In this document: positions 13,201 through 22,730 of the stretch, in pieces
Numbering within the stretch: the first letter of the stretch is position 1
Layout of the letters: the number at the start of each line of letters is the position of its first letter
Notes under the pieces: model-generated
Told to the model about the DNA's origin: nothing
What the model saw: only the letters and a program-made list of their open reading frames with translations
The model's database searches: none
Position numbers and translations under genes: made by a program
Origin: Lutraria lutraria
Taxonomy: Eukaryota; Mollusca; Bivalvia; Venerida; Mactridae
Assembly: GCA_964023205.1 (NCBI GenBank)
Contig: OZ026833.1
Location: forward strand, 48,548,441-48,612,440
Direction: 5' to 3'
Length of the DNA stretch: 64,000 nt

Positions 13201-14256
13201 ATCTGATATTTGAGGTTTTATTATTTTCTAAATATCGGAATACAAAATTAATACATTCTAATAATACTTAATAATTCTATGACCCTACTTTCAGACATCA
13301 ATTATACGACATAACGATTGTGAGAGGAACTGTAGGTAAACTGTTTGAGCAGAAAGCACGTAAAGTTTACCGTCAAAATCGTATTCTTCTTCTTGTGGTG
13401 AGTCATCCGGGACGTCTGCGTCTGGTTGGTCACGTGTCGTGTCGACTGTTTTATCACGTGACACGAGGAGTGGACGCTTCCGTCGCCGGACTACTTTCTT
13501 CGAGTACTTATTCCGTTGTGGGGCGGTTAACTTCATGCGATATTTTGCTGTTAGTACGTATGGGTCTGTGGTAGGTGATCTACTTATTAGACTCCAAATA
13601 CTGAACTGAAATAAGGGCAACAAACTAACCTTTATATGTCCATTTTTTGAGAGTGTGTCAAAATGGCTTTTTCGATGTGTATGAGTTGGTGTGATGCAAG
13701 GCAAACAGGCTACATTATCTATACATGGAATAAGATGCGTGTATCCGAATGGTGTCTGTATATACTATAAAATGGTAATTCGGCAATAATCTCATTAATT
13801 TATTGAACTGATACACTGCTTTATTAGGTCTGACAGAACAATGTAGAAACAGGATAAATTAAATAATATTATATAACTTGTGTAAATCACATTTCCTCAA
13901 AATTCATGGCTTGTATAAATCTACCTGTACTTGTATTCACGTACAACGTTGAAATGAGACAATTTGTTTAGAAACACATGACAGTGCAACCTCTCAAGAG
14001 CGGTTTTCTCTTGAACAACAACATCTCTACAGCATGATTGTTTCTGCTGTACAATATAATTATCAATTTAACCCCTCTATAGCAACAACCTCTCAACAAC
14101 AACATAATATTGCTTCTTCGAAAGGGTGTTGCTATGGAGAGGTTACACTGTACCTATACTTACATCCGACGTATCAATCATTTTACGTAACTCCGCCAGA
14201 CGTCTTCTGTCTTCCTCTGTCATGTTCCAGTCGTGGATACGCGCGACACGCGACAT
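4222..14256 (-). CDS. LRRC74: LRRC74-like leucine-rich-repeat protein with EF-hands
   Basis: Fourteen coding exons (5' to 3'): 14256-14164, 13605-13371, 12775-12585, 11879-11772, 11225-11132, 10769-10720, 10240-10073, 9708-9514, 8772-8677, 8340-8257, 6836-6654, 5757-5672, 4862-4702, 4322-4222; 614 aa, every GT-AG join in frame. Residues 32-109 are charged and probably disordered. Ribonuclease-inhibitor-type LRRs follow from about 170 to 410 (LxxLNLSxNxL, about 28 residues each); the 10240-10073 exon is exactly 168 bp, two repeats. Two EF-hand loops follow: residues 482-493 (DKDGSKTISHEE) and 518-529 (DVDGDGEVDFGE), both with acidic positions 1, 3 and 12. This order, LRRs then EF-hands, is what I recall for LRRC74A/B. 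The role is unknown; calcium-sensitive scaffolding is an inference. The A versus B paralogue cannot be assigned. Confidence 0.88.
5988..6155 (+). mobile_element. MITE-like repeat family G, copy 1
   Basis: About 165 bp, sharing CACATAGACATA, GCATATGATAACAGAAA and GAGTTATCTGCCC-type strings with copies at 49069-49243 and 54382-54545. It lies in an intron of the LRRC74-like gene, about 230 bp upstream (in transcript direction) of the 5757-5672 exon. It has no coding capacity. Confidence 0.65.
6879..7059 (-). mobile_element. MITE family C, copy 1
   Basis: Terminal inverted repeats of the type CAGTG(C/T)AACCTCTC...GAGAGGTTACACTG, here diverged (left ACAGTACATCTCTCC, right GAGAGGTGACACCGTA), flanked by TA. 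Internal strings GAGCAACAACC and ACAGCACGAT are shared with the other copies. It sits about 40 bp upstream of the acceptor of the LRRC74-like exon at 6836 and directly abuts the 57-bp satellite. Confidence 0.7.
7063..8088. repeat. 57-bp minisatellite, exactly 18 units
   Basis: 18 x 57 bp = 1026 bp, very homogeneous. Each unit contains the palindromes GAGCTC, ACTAGT and TGTACGTACA. Because 57 is 19 codons, a spurious plus-strand frame of 386 residues runs through it (repeat KHLKSSKLILVIHVR), and a shorter frame exists on the minus strand. The units alternate mainly between two variants (ACAAAT and ACAACT at the unit end). It lies inside an intron of the LRRC74-like gene, 168 bp from the donor of the 8340-8257 exon. 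I treat the reading frames as repeat artefacts. Confidence 0.95.
9232..9486 (+). mobile_element. SINE copy, 5'-truncated
   Basis: Shares with the better copy at 17083-17395 the strings GTGTCTAGAAAATCACAGGA, GGTTCTCCTGTAT, TGACCAT and the tail AACAAGAGATAAA. The tRNA-like head is missing. It lies in an intron of the LRRC74-like gene, antisense to it and 28 bp from the donor of the 9708-9514 exon. Confidence 0.65.
13981..14152 (-). mobile_element. MITE family C, copy 2 (at a 5' splice site)
   Basis: Inverted ends ACAGTGCAACCTCTC (13981) and GAGAGGTTACACTGTA (to 14152); about 170 bp, no coding. It starts only 12 bases into intron 1 of the LRRC74-like gene (donor GTAAGT at 14163-14158), in the same transcript-relative orientation as copy 3 at the membrane-protein gene. 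Confidence 0.8.
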
Positions 14257-16065
14257 TTTTTACTTGTTTCAAATTTATCTCTAACTTTTGTCATAAAACA
14301 AATAAATTCACAACAATGACGCCGCAATTACGTAGTTTATGTTTGTAAATGAAGAAATTGTACGTGTTCAGAACATTTATGCAGTAATTTGTCAGCTCGA
14401 ATATTTTTTAAACTAGTTTATTACTCCATTTATTTGAATATACATGTAGTTAAATTTAGATAAACATCCAACTTCGGTTACATCTTCGCTATATAGCAGT
14501 ACGTAGATTATAAAATAATGATAAATTTATAAATGTGATAATTTTTTTCAGTATTCAAATGCATTCAGTGTATTTTCAGTATTGAATATTATTGAACTAA
14601 GATAAACTTAAATCTTGTAGCTTGCTTTAGATATGAGGATTATAATTTCATGTTTCAAAGCAATATGTTCACTATAATGTATAAGTCTATTTTGAATGCA
14701 GAAAGCGTGAAGTTTAATCCAGCTATTTGACTCACTTTATTTTTGATGGCCAATGATTTGGGATCCTATAAACCCATAAAAATGATCATATTTTATGAAA
14801 TTTGTTTTTTCAATAACCCATGGTAATTCCATGCTTCAACAACCTCAGTACTCTCATACATGATGCAGTATTTATAAAAACATAGATTCCCGTCTACATT
14901 GTTATGACGTCCGGTCTCTATACATAGGTCGTGGTCAGAACATCTTAATCGACATATTGCTTTCCTACGGAAGAAATGTAGATTGCATGTTAACTAGATA
15001 TCGTTCTACATTTTGGATGGTTTTGAAGTATTGATACAGATCACATCTGCTGGAGGAATCTATATTATTTCTCCAGTACTGTTTAATGCAGTCAGCCTTT
15101 GTCACAAGGGTTGAATAATTGTTGAAATTAATTAGAGTTACCCAACTCTCGCGCAAACCATGCATGTCCAACCTCATAACGAACGAGTTACGTCCTTACG
15201 TTACTTTCTCAGTGTCATGCGGAACATTGACGCTATTTCCCTATGAAAAGACAACTCCTGTCGTTATTGATTTTTTTACCCGTGTGATAAACTAGTTGTT
15301 TCCCTTTACGCCAAAAAAAACAATAAATGGTCAGTATTGATTTTAGCAAGTTAACCTTATCGAATGTGGATTATTTAGCGTTAAACCGAGATCTATATCT
15401 CCTGGTCGTTTTTTATGCGATCTGAGTTTTAGGAAATTTGAGAGTATTATTTTTCTCACGAGGGTGAAGGATCATGGTCTTCAACACAATAATTAAAAGA
15501 AAAAGGTCATATTTTTGTTTTTTGATGTTGTTAAATACGTCATATAACCGTGAATTTCTACGGTAGTCTGTGTGATTTCATTTCAGGGAGACGAAACAAA
15601 ATACTGGATAAAAACTATGATAACCTTCATAATAAAGTGAGCTAAAGGAGAGTCTATCCACTCACCAAGGACCATACTATCATTTACGTGTTAAACCTAA
15701 GGAAATATTACGAAATTGTTTGTTGATGGTTTCGTTTTGCTGGCAAAAAAATGACCTCGAATCTCACTATTCGAACGCTTGGCGCGCTTAACAGTATTCA
15801 TCAACGGGAAGTAACTCGTACAATACATGACTCATTTTAGTCTTGGGGAGAAATTTGTATTTTAACATTTGAAGATATTGATAAAAAAAGTTATACTGGT
15901 CTTTTCAGCCATTAATATATAATAATTCTTTTAAGAACATATTAAAGATACATATCGACGAGGTTTAAATTTCTATCATAAGAAAGTGCATACAAACAAC
16001 ACACCTGTAATAATTACTTATCCCTCAGGTGTTTTCAAACCGAGGCTATTTCGAAAACAACCAAA
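14257..16065. promoter_or_regulatory. Divergent intergenic region between two start codons
   Basis: About 1.8 kb between the ATG of the LRRC74-like gene (minus) and that of the four-pass membrane-protein gene (plus). It must contain both promoters unless 5' UTR exons lie elsewhere. I see no clear TATA box or strong CpG cluster, and no supported coding sequence. Confidence 0.45.
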
Positions 16066-19000
16066 ATGGCGTTCATGCACAGGTTTCTGTGTTGGAATTT
16101 AAAGACATCGTCCGTGGTGTGCTTCATATTTGTTGCTGTAAGTAACCATTAACGTTTTACACACACTTGGCTCCTTAATATAAAAAAACCCGCCCCATTT
16201 CTGTTGTTACAGTGCACACCTGTACAGGTAAATACAGGTAAATATGTTTATTTCCGGTTTTTGATTTAGAGACAAGAGTGTCAATAAGGTTCTATTCCGT
16301 CGCTAACTCTTATATTAGCATTTTGAGTTATAAAAACTTCGAATATGCTTGATTGTATATAAGATGACATACTTGTGAACACAATCGATCACGTTTAATT
16401 TTGGTTCTGAGGTAAAAAACAATATAAAAATATAGTGAGATGACTAATGCTGAGATCAAATGTACAGAATATATTTTATATACCTAGTGCAGTAAAAACA
16501 TTATTCCCATTTAATAGCTGGTTTAAAAACCAGTTATGATAGGTGCTTTGCCAGATTTATGACAGTAAATAAAGTATCCTGTAATATATTTTGTAAGGGA
16601 GAAAAATCACTGAATTCAGAATTGATTTTTAATCACTTGGCAAGTGAAATTGTTTTGGAGTAATATTTATTTTCCTCTTTCAGATCACATCATTTTTTGC
16701 GCTTGTTATGCGACTTGTTGACTTGCTGGCTATTGGTACAGAGTTTGAAATCAGTCAAGGATTCCACACGCCATGGAGATCACATCAATGGAGAGGTATG
16801 TACAGTGCAACCTCCCAAAATTAACACCCTTTGGGAGTTGCGAAATTATGTTGTTGTTGAGAGGTTGTTGCTCTAGAGAGGTTGAATTAATAATCAAATC
16901 GTGCAGTGGGAAAAAAATATGCTATTGTTGAAGAGAGGTTGTTGGCTGCTCAAGAGTGGGCTGCTTTGGAAAGGTTCACGGTTGTACTATACCGTCATTT
17001 GTTTGGTTGTTATAAAATTTTCATTTATCTTACCAGATGTGTTACCTCATCTTTTTGATCTCTATCTAGACTTGCAATGTATTTGAGATCTAGTGGTATC
17101 ACGCTGGACTAGTGAATGAAAAGTTGTGGGTTCCATTCTTAACTCCTCTTTCTAAATTTCTCCGCGACGCTTTTTAAGTGTCCCCATCTCGACTACCGAG
17201 CCAAGTACTGTGTCTAGAAAATCACAGGAAAATGGCGAGGTGTGTATCAGTGCTTGACTAGGAAAAATAAAAAGTAGGGATATAAATGCATGGTTCTCCT
17301 GTATTTTCTCTCCCCACATTCTGGGGGTGGCCTTGAACTGACCATTGCTGTTAAATGTGCTGTTGAACAACAGATAAATAAATAAAATAAGTGATTCAAA
17401 TTTGTTAGTATCTTATTTCATACATTTTACACTTTTATTGTTGAAAATCATTGTGCCTATTTATTTCCTACAGTCAATGACCTATACATACATGTAATGT
17501 ACAGGTCTTTGCTACAGTTAATCCCTTACGGTTACAAGTATTAGAACTTTATATCCATCACAATTGATTCATAATACAATAAAAACAATTTACGTAAATT
17601 GTATTTTTTTAATAAAATATTTAAAACAGATACATTTTGGCTGCTGCTTATTGAGAGCAAATGAGAAGCTGAATGGTCTCAGGTAGAAACATGTTGTGTT
17701 AATCAGATGTTTATTGATATTGCTTGTAATCTTCATTCTGTTCTTTTCTCTTTTTTGTAATTATCAACATATCTTGTATCTATTTTAGCATTTCTGGCCA
17801 GTGATATAGTGCTAACATTCAACCATGTGGTGATATGTTTCTTCAGTATATTCATGTTGATGCAAGTCACCTACAGAGTGAGTATACATTTACATGGTTG
17901 GTCTTATTTACTCCCTTATTTAAATTTTTCTGTTTTTGGAAACTGAAGATAGAACTGCTTTCCTCTCGGCCCTCATGAATTTTTATGCGGACCTCAGTAC
18001 TATGTTTATCTACGTCCACTATACAATAATTGTTGAACTAGTTCCTGTTTCATGTTGTAGTATAAGTCTATGTAAGTTCAGTTTCCATGAGTACTTTGAT
18101 TATCTGGTAGTTCTGATAGAATTAATGATAATTTTCTTGCTTCTGTAATCTTTAAAATTAATAATGACTTGATACTTGTTTAAATTTGATGCTATATGTA
18201 CAAAGACATGAGCAAAACTACGCTTTACGAATACATGAACTCATATTGATTTGCATAAATTCATCATTACTGTTAGAAACTTCAGTGTGTTCAACATTTC
18301 TATCTTGCTGTTGATTCTTATTCAATAACTAATGAAATCTGTGCTGTTAAATAAATGAACAGCATTTATCTAATATTAGCATTTGGTCGCTAATTAGAAG
18401 TAGACTAATGTGAAATTAAACCTGCATACATTCTTCATGTAACTGTTTATTTCAGCATTTTGTGATGTACATGTACTGGTTGAAATGGTTTATAATTCTC
18501 TTCATCATCTATATCTTCATTGAATTCTGCTTCTCCGTCTTCGAGTATGCTTACTATGGCATGAACACCTTCGTAAGTAATCACTTGAGTTCATTTAATT
18601 TTTGTTCGTGTGTTGGTCTACTGATCAAGAGTTCGAACCCTTGGCGAGGCTCACGCTGTCTGTGACAAATTTGACAGAAAACATTGCATTCAATGTCCTC
18701 CGCTTCTGAATCACTTGGGGTAGCTTAGTTGTTGCTAGCGGATATAATGTAGTTAGTACTGGTTAAGGCCTAAATGAGGTCCAGGGAAGCTGGTAAGGAT
18801 AACTGCCCACCACAATATGTTTGAAATAATGTTGTAAATGGCATTAAATCTAATGAAATAAATAAATCATAACTTATTATCACTTTGAAACATGTTCTGG
18901 TAGAGGACAGCCTGGGAGACGTACAATCGGAGACAAAGAGCAAAATTGAGAGAACCAACAAGATTGGGAAAGAATCAGATAACACATGATCCTGTAAATT

Positions 19001-21530
19001 GGGATGATTAATATATGATTGTCGGGAAAGGGCCTTTTACCAAATCGGTGTAAACAGGAAAATCTATGTTATATACATATGTTTTGGGCTGTCAAAGTCT
19101 CACAATTTGTCACATAAACTCCTTTTTTAAGTTCTTTTCTTAGTTTTAATGTCTAATTACTATAGGTAATGATACAAATGTCTAATCCGCAAGTATTCTT
19201 TTCATTGCTACTAGATTGGCAAAATTATACCCCCAGATATGAAATATATGGGGCTATATTGGATTCACGCTTGACGGTCGGTCGGCCGGCCTGTCGGTCA
19301 GTCCGTGCGTCTGTAGACACAATTTGTGCAGAGAATTTCTCAGCAACTATTTACAGGATTTCAATAAAACTTCACAGAAGTGATCAGTAGTAAGCCTAGT
19401 TGTGCTAGCTTAAAGCAATTTTCGTTCGGATTAATTTTCACTGAGTTATACCCCTTTGTTGTTTTTATTCAGTATATACAATAGGCAAATTTTGTCCAGA
19501 GAATTTCTCAGCAATTACTCACAGGATCTCAATGAAACTTCACAGAAGTCATCAGTAGTAAGCCTAGTTGTGCATGCTTAAAGCAATTTTCGTTCGGAAT
19601 AATTATCACTGAGTTATACCCCTTTGTTGTTTTTATACAGTATATACAATAGGCAAATTTTGTCCGGACAATTTCTCAGCAACTACTCGCAGGATTTCAA
19701 CGAAACTTCACAGAAGTAATAAGTAGTTAGCCTAGTTGTGCATGCTTAAATCATTTGGATTGATTTTCACTGAGTTATAGCCCTTTGTTTTTTTTCTACA
19801 ATATATACAATAGGTAAATTTTGTCCTGGCTATTTCTCATTGACTACTGCCAGGAATTCAATAAAACTTCTCAGAAGTGATGAGTAGTTAGCCTAGTTGT
19901 GCATGCATTAAGCTTGTCTTGGTTGGTTAAATTTTCACTGAGTTATGGCCCTTTGTTGTTTTTTATACAGTGTATATACAATATCTCAGTAACTACTCAT
20001 AGGAATTCAATGAAACTTCACAGAAGTTATAAAAAGTAAGCCAAGTTGTGCATGCAATAACCAGGTTTTGTTTGGATTAATTTTCACTGAGTTATGGCCC
20101 TTTGTTTTATACAATTAGGTAAATTTTGTCCGTACCATTTCTCAGCAACTACATGCAGGAATTCATTGAAACTTCTTAGAAGTGATAGGTAGTTTGCCAA
20201 GTTGTGCATGTCCACAATAGGTTTTGTCCAAGTAAATTTTAATGAGTTATGGCCCTTTGTTATTTTTTATATAATGTATATTTAGAAACTGGTCAGGATA
20301 TATCTAAGCAACAATTTGCAGGTATTGAAAAAATGAAAATGCATTATATTTCCCTCTGTAAAATGTAACAATAACTGTGTCAAGGCCGCATCTGGGGGTA
20401 TTCATCACCTTTAGTGATAGTTCTAGTTTAGTTAAGACTCTCTATATTATTTGACTTAATACGAATAAAACTGCTCATTTACATTTGTATTTATCTTATT
20501 TTATCAATTGTATTTTGCTTTTGTTTTTCTATCATTTTCTCCATCATCTATACTTCAGAGACTAGCCTTTGTTGTATGGACATGGTTGTATTGGCTTGGC
20601 CGAACAATATGCAATGTGAGTAATATACTTCTGTCGTAAAAATGGTTGTTACGTGTTGATACATGATTGTATTGTAAGACTTTGTCTCATTTGAGGACTG
20701 CTAACGTTGTGACTTGAAATACTATCCATAACCTAATAAAATGTAATACAGGACTGAAAATACAGGAGTTCATGAGAAAAATCTTCTGTCAATGATTTCA
20801 ATTTTTGTCAAATACAATCAAACCTGTGTTAGCAGCCACCTCTGACTAAAGCCACCCTGTGAATAAAGGTCATTATAGGATTAAACTTTCATTTCTGGTC
20901 GTTTATCGATGTGTAAACTCCCTCAGACCTCATAACACACATTTCACATAAAGCCCTTTTGGCTTTATTCAAGGTGTTAAGAGGTCTGAGGGAGTTTACA
21001 CTTCGATAAACGACCAGAAATGAAAGTTTAATCCTTTTATTTCGAATGAAATTCAATTGTTTTATTCAATTCTTACAAATGTCGGACATGAACCGCTAAA
21101 ACTCTTTAGCTGGTAAAAGTAGACCGTCGACAATGTACAGAAACAAAAGGTTTCCGATTGAAAAGGAGTTGATGGAAGTGTAAACTCCCTCAATTGACCA
21201 ATCAAAATGCGTAAGAATTGGAAATAATCTTTTTTAAACTGTCTATGATTATTAAGAACAAAATGACCTCTGAATTAAGACCACCTGTCAACAAAGGCAA
21301 CATTTTGTCTTTCCTGAGGGTGGCCATTGTTCACAGGTTTCATTGTATGTTCATAAGAAATTTGAATTCTGGAGAAAATGTGATTAAGAATTGTCAGACA
21401 TGCTTGATTTATCTTTCAGATAATGTTTGCTGTAATTCTGATCGCAAGAAAACAAGAGATTCTGGAGGAGACAGACAGAGAACTTCGATTCGCTGGCGAG
21501 AAGAAACGACACGGTTTGGGTTACTACTAG
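16066..21530 (+). CDS. Four-pass membrane protein of unknown function
   Basis: Six coding exons: 16066-16137, 16684-16795, 17789-17877, 18456-18572, 20559-20615, 21420-21530; all joins GT-AG and in frame; 185 aa. The first ATG is used; no signal peptide is separable from the first hydrophobic segment. Predicted membrane spans: residues about 15-42, 67-88, 96-122 and 131-158, the third and fourth rich in W, Y and F. Residues 43-66 form the first loop. The C-terminal 27 residues are charged (KQEILEETDRELRFAGEKKR), probably cytosolic, and end GLGYY. Length and layout resemble small four-helix families such as the LAPTM4-like or DUF4728 proteins, but no diagnostic motif proves it. The gene is divergent from the LRRC74-like gene and convergent with DCTD. 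Introns 2 to 5 carry MITEs, SINEs and a 160-bp-type repeat. Confidence 0.8.
16801..16991 (+). mobile_element. MITE family C, copy 3 (at a 5' splice site)
   Basis: Starts TACAGTGCAACCTCCC and ends GGAAAGGTTCACGGTTGTACTATA-like; internal TTGTTGTTGAGAGGTTGTTGCT matches copy 2. The first element base is intron position +6 of intron 2 of the four-pass membrane-protein gene (donor GTATGT at 16796), so the TA of the donor region overlaps the presumed TA target duplication. Confidence 0.75.
17083..17395 (+). mobile_element. tRNA-derived SINE, near full length
   Basis: A-box-like TAGTGGTATCACGCTGG, B-box-like GTGGGTTCCATTC, an unrelated body, and a 3' tail AACAACAGATAAATAAATAA typical of a LINE-mobilised SINE. 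About 310 bp, in intron 2 of the four-pass membrane-protein gene. Confidence 0.75.
18600..18765 (+). mobile_element. tRNA-derived SINE
   Basis: B-box AGTTCGAACCC followed by CGAGGCTCACGCTG; the tail contains TAGTTAGTACTGGTTA, a string also seen in the SINE next to the 32-bp satellite. It begins just after exon 4 of the membrane-protein gene (exon ends 18572). Confidence 0.65.
19200..20420 (+). repeat. Element with about seven diverged ~165-bp tandem units
   Basis: Core units start near 19319, 19487, 19655, 19825, 19985, 20125 and 20282. Each has TTTCTCAGCAACTACTC, GAAACTTCACAGAAGT, CTAGTTGTGCATGC and ACTGAGTTAT. The left flank has ACCCCCAGATATGAAATATA and a GGTCGGTCGG microsatellite; the right flank has CATCTGGGGGTATTCATCAC and TGATAGTTCTAGTT. 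The architecture (unique ends, microsatellite, ~160-bp core units) resembles bivalve pearl/BIV160-type non-autonomous elements, but I cannot confirm sequence identity. It lies in intron 4 of the membrane-protein gene. Confidence 0.75.
20813..21348 (-). mobile_element. MITE family D, copy 4, interrupted by a palindromic insert
   Basis: Ends ATACAATCAAACCTGTG and CACAGGTTTCATTGTAT; the outer parts match, in reverse, the copies at 27899-28380 and 29309-29489. An extra ~350 bp (about 20874-21225), containing a long hairpin, sits in the middle. It lies in intron 5 of the membrane-protein gene. Confidence 0.75.
20877..21035. repeat. Long inverted repeat (55-bp arms)
   Basis: Left arm 20877-20931 (AGGATTAAACTTTCATTTCT...CTCAGACCTC) is the reverse complement of 20981-21035 with one mismatch; the loop is 49 bp and itself contains AAAGCC...GGCTTT. 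Part of the arm (GTGTAAACTCCCTCA) recurs at about 21178. Transcribed as intron RNA it would form a near-perfect duplex. Confidence 0.95.
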
Positions 21531-22730
21531 ACGTCAAGATCTGTTTTATAAAGACTCTTCTTTGTGGAGATTGATGAGTGAATTTTACATGTGAACACAA
21601 TGAGTTCCAGTCTAGTTTTCTATTTTATGTTCATTAAATGATAATTATCATTTGGTCAGATTTTTTTTAACAATTCTGAAATCTGAAATATCTATTTGAT
21701 CAATGTTTATACTAATATAAGAACATTCATAATCGTGGCTCACATTTTCAATTCTTTTTCCAGTCAATTTATCTTAAATTCAATTTTATCAATTAAAAGA
21801 TAGAGGTATGTACTAAATTCTAATGGCAGTAAAGTCAAATTAGCTTTGAAATAATATTTTTGAGTGACTTATCTTTAATTGAATTAAAGATGGTTCAGGT
21901 AACTAATTGGCATAGCATGCAATTTATGTGTATGGCATATTGCAGGTGTTATCATTTTGGTAGTCAAGACATTTTACACAAATTGTAAATAGATTAGTTA
22001 TGTACTTTGTATTATATTTTTGTAAACAGCCTTTGGATTTTTAATGTTCATCATAGATTCATCATTCTGTATATTATACATAAGCATCTAACTCCTAAAC
22101 AACCAGTTAAGATTTAAACATTGTGTATATTTCACCTCATTTACAAGTATTCCAATCAAGTACAATCATTTGTATGTTTTAAAATATTCAGCATAAACCA
22201 GACTTTTTAATATTTTTTCTTTTTGATAGAATTTTTGAGCTATTATACACATTTGTTTAAACAGTAGCAGACCTATCAAAGATCAGTGTATACTAATATT
22301 TTACTTTAAGTAAATTGATCAGAATTTCACAAATGATGAAGCCAGTGAACTAAAATAAAACCTACTTCAATTTCAACATCCAAAATGCTAATGGGACTTT
22401 AAAGTTTGTATAAATGATATAAATTTCTTAAAATTTTAATGATATAATTTCTGGATGGTATGTCTAATTGCTAAGGCATGTCTTTGAAGTCTACCTCTGA
22501 GATGAGCTCTAACACTTTACAGACAAGATTTAATTATCTGGCAGTTTTGTGCCTGTAAAATTAAGTACATAACTGCTGGCCATTCCATATAAAAGGATTA
22601 ATGGAGTAATGATGTGGTTTGTTTGTTACTGTGTTGAGTAAATACAAAAATCATTTGTACAGAATTTTATACTAAATAAATATATACATTGAAATATCAC
22701 AATTTGTTTCTCTTTGTTCTCTGCATTGGG
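21531..22730. other. Convergent 3' region between membrane-protein gene and DCTD
   Basis: About 1.2 kb of AT-rich sequence between two stop codons on opposite strands. It should hold both 3' UTRs, which may overlap. I see no other feature in it. Confidence 0.5.
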
